NCBI RefSeq assembly: GCF_900149705.1
Contig: NZ_LT703001.1
Span: 3,032,001 to 3,096,000, forward strand
Direction: 5' to 3'
Length of the DNA stretch: 64,000 bases
Source: Sphingorhabdus sp. Alg231-15
Lineage (GTDB): Bacteria > Pseudomonadota > Alphaproteobacteria > Sphingomonadales > Sphingomonadaceae
Numbering within the stretch: position 1 is the stretch's first letter; each line of letters starts with the position of its first letter. Shown here piece after piece: positions 57,976 to 64,000 of the stretch. The translations under genes and the position numbers were made by a program. The notes beneath the pieces were generated by a model. It made no database searches, was not told the origin of the DNA, and saw only the letters and a program-made list of their open reading frames with translations.

Positions 57976-59328
57976 TTAAACGCTGGTGTTTTGCAAAACC
58001 TTGTCGGTCAGTTTCTGGTCGCCCAGAACTGGTCCAACGATGGCCAGTTGTCCACTATCATCGCGCCGTGCGACGAGAACCACAAACTCGGCATCACCGG
58101 TTTCAATATCGGTCAATTGCCGGCTTGGGGCATTACGCAGCCGTTCCAGGACATCGTCTTGCCGATCAACGGCGTCAGACAGTTTCTGCTTGGGCTTGCG
58201 TGCGTCCCGCTCTGCATAGACAATTGCCTTGAGGCCGCCTTCATGATTTTCAAGATAGTCAGCGAACGTCCCTTTTTCGATATTCGCTTGCTTGGCAAAT
58301 CGCAGAGCAGCGGCATATTCGGTCAACCGCGTTTTGTCATAATGGGCACCAAATACCAATTTGACGATCGGCGTCATGGGCGCACGTTCCTGTGCCTTGA
58401 GACCCGAGTCTGCCAATAGCATTGCATAGTCATCGGGATGCGCTTCGGTCATCAGATAGAAATCATAGGCCTGGCCAATGGCCGTGTAGAGTGCTGCACG
58501 ACTGCGTTGTTCGCTATGCGCCGCGTTATCTGCGCTGCTGCGCGCTGCAACCAGCCAGTCAGCAAGGCTCGCATCTTCGCCGGGTTGGTCGCTGATATCT
58601 TCCAGGTCGATATGATCACCGCCAACCAGAGCCGCAGTAGCAGCTGCTGCATCTTCAGCAGTTAATTCCAATTGGGTTGAAGTCGGTCCGTCGGCCCAGA
58701 TTGGTCCGGTTTCGGTTTTTGCCGGAGCCGAGCGCATCGCTTCTGCAACCTGGTCTTCCAGTTCCTTGGCAAATTCATCTGCGGCAACTTCTTTCCAGTT
58801 GATCACGCCGTAGATGAAATCAATCGTGTCATCATCGGTGGAAAAAGGCAGCAATATGCCGCGATACATAATCGTTGTACCGCGTTGATTTACAAACTCG
58901 GCCTCAAATCCGATTGGCGCCTGATTGGCGATAATCTGAAGATAATGGTCGGTGATCCGTGACAGAAGAGAGCGTGCCGGGACCTGGTCGATCGTGGTTA
59001 TGCTGTCGTCAAGCTCACATTCCTTGCGCAATGATGTGCCAAGAAACTGGATCGATGGGTTTTCTACGCCGTTGGTAAAATCAAGCAAAACACTATTGGG
59101 GCCGAAATCAACGTCTGATTCGGGATCGAGGTCTTCCACGCTGGGAAATTGACGATCACCAAGCAGTCCAGCCCAGAAATTATACGCTCGCACATGCATG
59201 CGGCGCTCATCCTGGCCAATTGCTGGCGGCGCTTCGTGCGTCACATCCTGATCTTCATATGCGATGTAATCAGGGTCCAGACTGCCGCCCAAACCGCTAT
59301 TTTCATCAGAATTGCGAAGATTTTCCAT
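57976..59328 (-). CDS. PAS_5 domain-containing protein
   Basis: 450 residues from the ATG at 59328, which has AGGA 7 bases upstream; the open frame extends 41 codons further but without a good signal. The N-terminal part (RAYNFWAGLLGDRQFPSVEDLDPES...) matches the PAS_5 family seen in Alphaproteobacteria. The C-terminal half is helical, acidic, and unlike known output domains. It may act as a regulator or adaptor. It is 182 bases from the GDH start, on the same strand. Confidence 0.75.
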   Translation of the reverse strand: MENLRNSDENSGLGGSLDPDYIAYEDQDVTHEAPPAIGQDERRMHVRAYNFWAGLLGDRQFPSVEDLDPESDVDFGPNSVLLDFTNGVENPSIQFLGTSLRKECELDDSITTIDQVPARSLLSRITDHYLQIIANQAPIGFEAEFVNQRGTTIMYRGILLPFSTDDDTIDFIYGVINWKEVAADEFAKELEDQVAEAMRSAPAKTETGPIWADGPTSTQLELTAEDAAAATAALVGGDHIDLEDISDQPGEDASLADWLVAARSSADNAAHSEQRSRAALYTAIGQAYDFYLMTEAHPDDYAMLLADSGLKAQERAPMTPIVKLVFGAHYDKTRLTEYAAALRFAKQANIEKGTFADYLENHEGGLKAIVYAERDARKPKQKLSDAVDRQDDVLERLRNAPSRQLTDIETGDAEFVVLVARRDDSGQLAIVGPVLGDQKLTDKVLQNTSV

Positions 59329-59545
59329 GCCTAATCCTACTAGTGCTACGTGTTTCAAACCCGTTTTGCAGCAGCCATGGTAAATATCTGGTAAATATTC
59401 TGAACATTTCTCCTGCCGGCTGAGGGGAAAATGGTGCACGTGATTCGTCAAAAGACGCGGTCAGGCTTGTCACAAGCCCAACCGGCTGTTAAAGGCGCGA
59501 CCGTTAACATCTCGGCCCGGCAAAGCGCGGTCCTTTTTGTTGATA

Positions 59546-59621
59546 GCCGCTTTAGCTCAGATGGTAGAGCACATCATTCGTAATGATGGGGTCAGAGGTT
59601 CGAGTCCTCTAAGCGGCACCA
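59546..59621 (+). tRNA. tRNA-Thr (anticodon CGU)
   Basis: 76 bases: acceptor stem GCCGCTT/AAGCGGC, D arm GCTC..GAGC, anticodon stem CATCA/TGATG with loop TTCGTAA (anticodon CGT), variable GGGTC, T arm AGAGG/CCTCT, discriminator A and an encoded CCA. Confidence 0.97.
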
Positions 59622-59650
59622 CGCATTTCCCGATTTTTAGCTGTTGCGGT

Positions 59651-59672
59651 TTTGTGCCTTTGAAAGCACAAA
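59651..59672. terminator. Hairpin after tRNA-Thr
   Basis: TTTGTGC (59651-59657) and GCACAAA (59666-59672) pair perfectly around 8 bases; followed by TTTACG. Possibly a weak terminator for the tRNA, or the border structure of the recombinase module. The remaining 59673-59825 shows nothing else. Confidence 0.35.
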
Positions 59673-59825
59673 TTTACGCTATTTATTAGTAGCTTACACG
59701 GGCCCCATGGGCGGGGGCAGCTGCCAGAGACCGTTTGTCAGTCGCTGAACAGCGCCAACATAGCCTATCGTCTCAGAGGGCCATTTCGTGGCTGTCAGAT
59801 GCACATGGTGGTTTTAAACAGAAAG

Positions 59826-61442
59826 TCAGGCGAACCCGAACATTTTTCGCTGACTTGGCCAATCCAGCGGAATCGCGTTGGCGCGGGTCAGTTTGCGGCC
59901 GGTAAGATCAACGGGCTGAGTGCCATCCATGATGGAAGCAATGATATCCGGTGCCAGCCAAGAGATACGAACCAGCTGCCCCAAATACCTGCGACTGTAG
60001 TTGGCAAGTGCTGGATTTTCTTTGCCGTGGAGCAGCAGGTCCTGTGCTGCGAACGCTTGCGCGACCAGTTTTTGCAATGTCGGATCAGTTGCAGGCTTAA
60101 TGTTTGTTCCGGTGGCCGGAACGGTAAGTTTCAAATCCTTGCCCTGTTTTGCCAGTTTTGCATCGACGCGAATTTCGCTTCCGTCTGCGTCATCCGACAT
60201 CTGGAAGCTGACGATGATCTGTTCCTCTCGGATTTGCACTTTACCTTTAAGATCCATCAAAATCTTGCGCTTTTGGGGAACAGTCCCGTTACTTAGTCGA
60301 TCAGCGATTTCCAGATTCACGGCGATGTGGTTTTGGATGACTTGAGCCTCATGGGATGTTGATTGAGCTCTCGAGATCGCATTAGCGAGTGTGTCTGTGA
60401 CAAGCCGCTCAACTTCTCCAGCCGGCAATCTCCAGACGCTGTTCTTGTGATCTTCCGGTGCAAGGCGCGATACATAATAGCGGAATCGCTTCGCTCCCTT
60501 GCAAGCATGAGTTGGGGTCATGGGCCGGCCGCTTGGGTCGGTTATCAGGCCAGCGAGTAGGCTGGGGTTCTTTGCTTTCTTGCCCATAGCATTGTCTCTT
60601 CGATTGGTTGCAAAGATGGCTTGCACCTCATCGAACAATGGCTGGTCAATGATAGCGTCATGTTCACCATCATAGATGTTCTCGTTGTGACGGACCTTGC
60701 CAGCGTAAATCGGGTTTTTGAGTAGCTGGGCAAGTGACCCCGTGCGGAACGCAATGCCACCAACAATCCTGCCATCCTTGTACTTGCGCTTTTTGGTTCG
60801 ATATCCTTGGGCGGCGAGTTCATCGACCAACTGGGTCAAAGAACGAAGTTCGGTATATCGCTGGCACAGGTGGCGGACGGTTTCTGCTTCTTGGGCGTTC
60901 ACAATCAACTTGCGGTCCTCAAGGTCATATCCAAGCGGAACCGGACCTCCCATCCACATCCCCTTCTTCTTCGAGGCCTCAATCTTGTCGCGGATGCGTT
61001 CACCAGTAACCTCGCGTTCAAACTGGGCGAAGGAAAGCAGGACATTCAATGTCAGCCTCCCCATGCTGGTCGTCGTATTGAATGACTGGGTAACGCTCAC
61101 GAAGCTTGCTTCATGCTCATCAAGGATTTCCACAATCTTTGCGAAGTCTGCGAGGCTCCGGGTCAACCGGTCCACTTTGTAAGCAACAATGACATCAACT
61201 CTGCCAGCCTTCACATCTTGCAGAAGCTGTTTAAGCCCGGGCCTTTCCATAGAGCCGCCGCTAAAGCCGCCATCATTGTAAAGCTCTGAACTACCTTCCC
61301 AGCCCTCATGGGTTTGGCTCAAGATATATGCAGCACAGGCCTCACGCTGAGCATCCAGACTATTGAAATCCTGCTCCAGTCCATCCTCTGTCGATTTGCG
61401 GGTATAGATCGCGCAGCGGGTTTTCTTCTTTGCTTCAGACAT
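59826..61442 (-). CDS. Large serine recombinase
   Basis: 538 residues. N-terminal resolvase domain (about 9-155) with catalytic S17 in IYTRKSTEDG and the VDRLTRSLADF and ERIRDKIEASK motifs; then the recombinase domain (about 165-280) with PLGYDLEDRKL and NPIYAGKVRHNENIYDGEHD. The region where most relatives carry a CxxC zinc ribbon (around LLAGLITDPSGRPMTPTHAC) has a single Cys, so the ribbon is lost or altered. The C-terminal part is helical. Catalyses site-specific integration or excision. The start overlaps the 3' end of the DUF2924 gene by 8 bases. Confidence 0.93.
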   Translation of the reverse strand: MSEAKKKTRCAIYTRKSTEDGLEQDFNSLDAQREACAAYILSQTHEGWEGSSELYNDGGFSGGSMERPGLKQLLQDVKAGRVDVIVAYKVDRLTRSLADFAKIVEILDEHEASFVSVTQSFNTTTSMGRLTLNVLLSFAQFEREVTGERIRDKIEASKKKGMWMGGPVPLGYDLEDRKLIVNAQEAETVRHLCQRYTELRSLTQLVDELAAQGYRTKKRKYKDGRIVGGIAFRTGSLAQLLKNPIYAGKVRHNENIYDGEHDAIIDQPLFDEVQAIFATNRRDNAMGKKAKNPSLLAGLITDPSGRPMTPTHACKGAKRFRYYVSRLAPEDHKNSVWRLPAGEVERLVTDTLANAISRAQSTSHEAQVIQNHIAVNLEIADRLSNGTVPQKRKILMDLKGKVQIREEQIIVSFQMSDDADGSEIRVDAKLAKQGKDLKLTVPATGTNIKPATDPTLQKLVAQAFAAQDLLLHGKENPALANYSRRYLGQLVRISWLAPDIIASIMDGTQPVDLTGRKLTRANAIPLDWPSQRKMFGFA

Positions 61443-61893
61443 TGATCAACGCCTTTGGTTTGAAGCCGCTGCGCTTCTTCAGCCCGAAGAAACGCGGACC
61501 AGACCAATGGGCACCAGTGATCTCTTCCGCAATCTGGCTAAGGCTTCGAAACTGCCTGCCATCATATTCAAAGCCGTCCTCACCAACGAGCACATGATAG
61601 CTTTTGCCCTTCCAAGTACGGACAAGCATCGTTCCTGGCTTGAGTGCGATGTCCGGCAGCGTTCCCGCGCCGTTTGATTTTGCGAGTTGTTTTTGTAGCC
61701 GGGCGATTTGTTTTTTGACAGCTGGCGTCAGTCCACCGTGAACCCTCTCCTGCAATCGCCAAGCTATGGATCGCCGCAGGAGATCGGGTGGGATTTCCGG
61801 AACGGGTTTACGGAACACATCTCGCCACATCGAGCGGAGCTGGGCTGGAGGCATAGTGGCCAGTTCTTCCAGCCGAGTGTCCAAATCGCTCAT
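61435..61893 (-). CDS. DUF2924 protein
   Basis: 152 residues. N-terminal helical segment DLDTRLEELATMPPAQLRSM followed by a beta-rich C-terminal part with the hallmark FRSLSQIAEEITGAHWSGPR. Function unknown. Members sit next to serine recombinases, so a recombination-directionality or DNA-binding role is a fair guess, though untested. Its 3' end overlaps the recombinase start, its 5' end overlaps the DUF3489 stop. Confidence 0.9.
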   Translation of the reverse strand: MSDLDTRLEELATMPPAQLRSMWRDVFRKPVPEIPPDLLRRSIAWRLQERVHGGLTPAVKKQIARLQKQLAKSNGAGTLPDIALKPGTMLVRTWKGKSYHVLVGEDGFEYDGRQFRSLSQIAEEITGAHWSGPRFFGLKKRSGFKPKALINV

Positions 61894-62132
61894 CGGGATG
61901 CTTCCTTGGCGGATGGGCCAGACGTGATGCGATAAGCTGATCCTTCATCGCCGCGTTGCTCACGAACCAAAATAAAACCCCTCTTGCGCAGGCCGGTAAG
62001 GAAGGATCGAACGCTATGCGCTTGCCATTGGGTAGCCTCGCTGATTTCCTCAATTGAAGCGCCTTTAGCACGCGCCAATAGCTGTTTGACGCGGTCGGAC
62101 TTTGATTGTGGCTTCGTTTTGACTTTGCTCAT
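61890..62132 (-). CDS. DUF3489 protein
   Basis: 80 residues from the ATG at 62132 (GGAG 9 bases upstream). A winged-helix-like fold: KSDRVKQLLARAKGASIEEI, TQWQAHSVRSFLTGLRKRGF, ILVREQ, YRIT. Likely DNA-binding; exact role unknown. It is the first gene of the operon and overlaps DUF2924 by 4 bases (ATGA). A longer open frame to 62219 exists but has no good ribosome-binding site. Confidence 0.85.
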   Translation of the reverse strand: MSKVKTKPQSKSDRVKQLLARAKGASIEEISEATQWQAHSVRSFLTGLRKRGFILVREQRGDEGSAYRITSGPSAKEASR

Positions 62133-62140
62133 TGGGGTTC

Positions 62141-62157
62141 TCCAGTTTGGCACTGGA
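62141..62157 (-). promoter_or_regulatory. Hairpin covering the DUF3489 ribosome-binding site
   Basis: TCCAGT and ACTGGA (6 bp, loop TTGGC). On the transcript the second arm contains the GGAG that precedes the DUF3489 start. It could hide the ribosome-binding site or be an operator for the DUF3489 protein. Confidence 0.35.
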
Positions 62158-62219
62158 GGATCCAGCGCTTCCACTGACCCAGGCCGCGGATCGCTGTATA
62201 GCGGGCGGCGTTTCGTCAC

Positions 62220-62602
62220 GATTGTCGCGACACGAACAGCAATGCTCAGTTAAGCATCGAAGTCCAGTCGAATAGTCATATTATGGCTGCTTTGCGGCCC
62301 AATTTCGGACATTCCAATGGAGTTCGCTTTATCCCGAAAGCGGACATTAGCTAAGGTCGTTTTTAACGACAGCAACTGGGCCGGTGGCAGACGGTCTGGT
62401 TCTGGCTGCTTTGGGCGCAAAAGCGGACACCGGTCATCCTCTGCCTAGAAATCTTTCACTGATCTTAGGTCACGACAATCTTCATCTCTGATCGCTGGCA
62501 GGTTCATCTCTAGGCGATATACTATTTTGCCGTTGTGTCTCATGTCACAAATTCGACGCTGATCTGACATTACTCTCCAGGTATCTGAACCAAAAAAGAA
62601 AT
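62220..62602. repeat. Repeat-filled stretch right of the recombinase module
   Basis: No gene. It holds three copies of the same palindromic repeats as the surE-nlpD insert: a degenerate one at 62286-62313 (GCTTTGCGGCCC, then TTTCGGACATT), an ATCCCG-loop copy at 62325-62350 (CGCTTT, ATCCCG, AAAGCGGACATTAG), and an inverted GCGCCC copy at 62408-62430 (GCTTTGGGCGCAAAAGCGGA). The spacer between the last two contains GTCGTTTTTAACGAC, a palindrome. Nothing is recognised in 62435-62602. Confidence 0.6.
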
Positions 62603-63118
62603 CTACGCGCCCTTATCCATCAATTCGATCAATCGAAGCATTCGGTCGCCGGCGACATGCACCATATCGAGCAATCGCTCGTCCAGTTCGTCATCCGCAA
62701 TGCCGCCCCCTGCGGCCAGTGTGGTTGTCGTGCGCAGACGGTCAGACAAGAAAGTTGCCAGCGCCTTGTAAAAGCGCGCAGCAAAGGACGTATTCTGTTC
62801 CAGTTCGCGGGTCAGGGCTTCTCGCGGCACGGCCAGCAGGCGGCATGACTCCGCCGCCACCACATCGGTCTCCGGCGGGCGACTCTCGACAAAAGACATT
62901 TCGCCGGCGACATCACCGATGCCAAGTGAGGCAACTGTTGTGCCGTTGCTCAGGCGGACTTCCATTGCGCCCTGCGTTACAAAATAGAGCGCGTTGACTT
63001 TTACACCTGCCCGGATGAGATTGTCTCCGGGACTGGCTTCGACAATCTTACCCAATTTTGAAAGCGCGAGCACATCTTCCTCGGTCAGATCGCCCAAAAT
63101 ATACAAGGATTTTCGCAT
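62603..63118 (-). CDS. Cyclic nucleotide-binding-fold protein
   Basis: 171 residues: a cNMP-binding beta-barrel (about 5-125; SPGDNLIRAGVKVNALYFVTQGAMEV) and a C-terminal helical region without a DNA-binding helix-turn-helix. The phosphate-binding cassette reads GEMSFVESRPPETDVVA, lacking the Arg normally contacting the cyclic phosphate, so it may not bind cAMP/cGMP. It starts 3 bases after the exporter gene ends and is probably co-transcribed with it. Confidence 0.88.
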   Translation of the reverse strand: MRKSLYILGDLTEEDVLALSKLGKIVEASPGDNLIRAGVKVNALYFVTQGAMEVRLSNGTTVASLGIGDVAGEMSFVESRPPETDVVAAESCRLLAVPREALTRELEQNTSFAARFYKALATFLSDRLRTTTTLAAGGGIADDELDERLLDMVHVAGDRMLRLIELMDKGA

Positions 63119-63121
63119 ATC

Positions 63122-64000
63122 CTATTCCTCCATCAACTGACGTTTCGCGAGCGAGGCAAAGCTGCCATCCATCGCCATTAACTCTTCATAGCTTCCCTGT
63201 TCGGCAATCTTGCCCTTCTCGAGCACGAAAACCTTGTTGGCATTTTCGATTGTTGAAAGTCGGTGGGCAATGGTTATCCGGGTGACGGCAAGGGCGTCCA
63301 GCGTAGCGGCGATCTGTGCTTGACTGGCATTATCCAACGCGCTGGTGGCCTCGTCGAAAAACAGCAGATTGGGCTGTGACACAAGTGAACGCGCGATCAG
63401 GATGCGTTGCCGTTGACCGCCCGATAGCACCGCTGCGCCCTCCGTAATCGGGGTGTGAATGCCCATCGGGAAATAGTCGAGATCGGACGCCAGTCCGGCA
63501 CTGGCTGCGGCGGCCATACATTGTTCCAGACCCGCGTCATGGGCCCCGCGAATATTGTCGATGATCGAGCCAGCGAAAAGCGAGCTGGATTGCATGACCA
63601 CACCGATTTGCGAGCGTACGCGTGCGGTATCCAGTTCGACTAGGTTTTGGTCATCGTAAAAAATCGAACCTTTGCCCGGTGTTTCAAAGCCGAGCAAAAG
63701 CCTGAGCAAAGTGGATTTCCCCGAACCCGAGCCACCGACGATGGCAACATGCGCACCGACGTCAATATCCAGCGATATACCGGACAGCACCGGTGCCAGT
63801 CCTTCACCATAGGCAAAAGTGACATCTTTCACGCTGATGCCGCCCTGCAATATGCCCGGATCAGCCTTGTTTACTGACAGTTCCACCGGAGCTTGCAATA
63901 TGGGTAGAGCGCGGTCGATCTGCGGCTGGGCTGCATAGAGTTCAATCAGCTGTGAAGAGAGGCTGACAAAGGCCCCCTGGAACGATCCGAAAGCGACAAG
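63122..64000 (-). CDS. NHLM-type peptide ABC exporter, C-terminal ATPase part (cut off by window edge)
   Basis: The frame is open to base 64000; 292 residues are visible. At the left of the protein (right edge) is the end of a membrane domain, LVAFGSFQGAFVSLSSQLIE with AQPQIDRALPIL, typical of NHLM bacteriocin-system exporters. The ATPase follows: Walker A GGSGSGKSTLLRLL, signature LSGGQRQRILIARSL, Walker B LLFFDEATSALD, switch His in ITIAHRL. It should drive export of leader-peptide-type natural products. An internal TTG at 63898 must not be mistaken for the start. The rest of the locus lies outside. Confidence 0.88.
   Translation of the reverse strand, partial: LVAFGSFQGAFVSLSSQLIELYAAQPQIDRALPILQAPVELSVNKADPGILQGGISVKDVTFAYGEGLAPVLSGISLDIDVGAHVAIVGGSGSGKSTLLRLLLGFETPGKGSIFYDDQNLVELDTARVRSQIGVVMQSSSLFAGSIIDNIRGAHDAGLEQCMAAAASAGLASDLDYFPMGIHTPITEGAAVLSGGQRQRILIARSLVSQPNLLFFDEATSALDNASQAQIAATLDALAVTRITIAHRLSTIENANKVFVLEKGKIAEQGSYEELMAMDGSFASLAKRQLMEE

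Larger units (their letters stand above)
59826..62132 (-). mobile_element. Serine-recombinase / DUF2924 / DUF3489 module next to tRNA-Thr
   Basis: Three overlapping minus-strand genes ending 204 bases from a tRNA gene. Recombinase-DUF2924-DUF3489 is a recurring alphaproteobacterial set. It is called mobile because a large serine recombinase is present; no attachment sites or direct repeats were found by eye, so it may be a remnant or a stable resident. Confidence 0.5.

Noticed and set aside
59546-62602. Direct repeat of the tRNA-Thr 3' end as attachment site
   Set aside because: I looked for the T-arm/acceptor sequence of the tRNA beyond the recombinase operon up to 62602 and did not find it.
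1-64000. CRISPR arrays, insertion-sequence transposases, rRNA genes and phage structural genes
   Set aside because: No regularly spaced direct repeats with spacers, no DDE transposase motifs, no rRNA sequence and no capsid, tail or portal genes were seen.

Overview
The window looks like a stretch of chromosome from an alphaproteobacterium of the Sphingomonadales (Sphingopyxis/Sphingorhabdus-like; this is inferred). Supporting signs are a PEPxxWA-type C-terminal sorting signal, a SciP-type CtrA inhibitor (DUF1153), a giant NAD-glutamate dehydrogenase, a membrane cytochrome c divergent from pheA, a serC-serA pair, and hisZ beside purA. Most of it is dense housekeeping DNA with a few accessory inserts.

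Layout. 1-0.9 kb: the 3' part of a very long Ser/Gly/Thr-rich surface protein with a hydrophobic C-terminal anchor, then a terminator. 1-3.1 kb: serS and surE, separated by a 78-bp mobile-type repeat. 3.1-7.9 kb: an accessory insert between surE and an nlpD-like gene. It holds a nucleotidyltransferase, a phytanoyl-CoA-type dioxygenase, two unknown lipoproteins, a phosphotransferase of the aminoglycoside/choline kinase fold and a rhomboid protease. The genes are separated by short stem-loop repeats. 7.9-13.8 kb: nlpD-like amidase activator, K+ channel, alpha/beta hydrolase, second PhyH protein, DUF1761 and rimO. 13.8-17.7 kb: PEPxxWA protein, DUF1993, MAPEG protein, LysR regulator and a diguanylate cyclase. 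17.7-27.2 kb: polA, M16 protease, pheA, cycM, LOG protein and an extensin-like lipoprotein. 27.2-33.3 kb: the amino-acid/purine group serC-serA-hisZ-purA plus an L,D-transpeptidase. serC has a structured leader, and serC and serA are separated by a second copy of the mobile-type repeat. 33.3-41.4 kb: a run of minus-strand genes (two transporters, aroC, acetyltransferase, fabI, YihY, DnaJ-type chaperone, ABA4-like). 41.6-47.2 kb: pdxH-phzF, a serine hydrolase divergent from a small Cys-rich protein, mnmA, sciP and a YeaQ-type membrane protein. 47.4-59.3 kb: an RND efflux operon with DUF445, the NAD-glutamate dehydrogenase and a PAS_5 protein.

59.5-62.6 kb is a second accessory zone. tRNA-Thr(CGU) is followed by a three-gene overlapping operon of a large serine recombinase, DUF2924 and DUF3489. 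Behind it lies a repeat-filled stretch with the same stem-loops as the 3-8 kb insert. The window ends in the C-terminal ATPase of a NHLM-type peptide ABC exporter with a cyclic-nucleotide-domain protein next to it. That export locus continues past the right edge.

The best candidates for something undescribed are these: the stem-loop repeats that separate single genes in the surE-nlpD insert and recur beside the recombinase operon; the recombinase-DUF2924-DUF3489 module itself; and a serine hydrolase that seems to be split from an N-terminal module usually fused to it. No CRISPR array, integron integrase, transposase or phage structural gene was seen.
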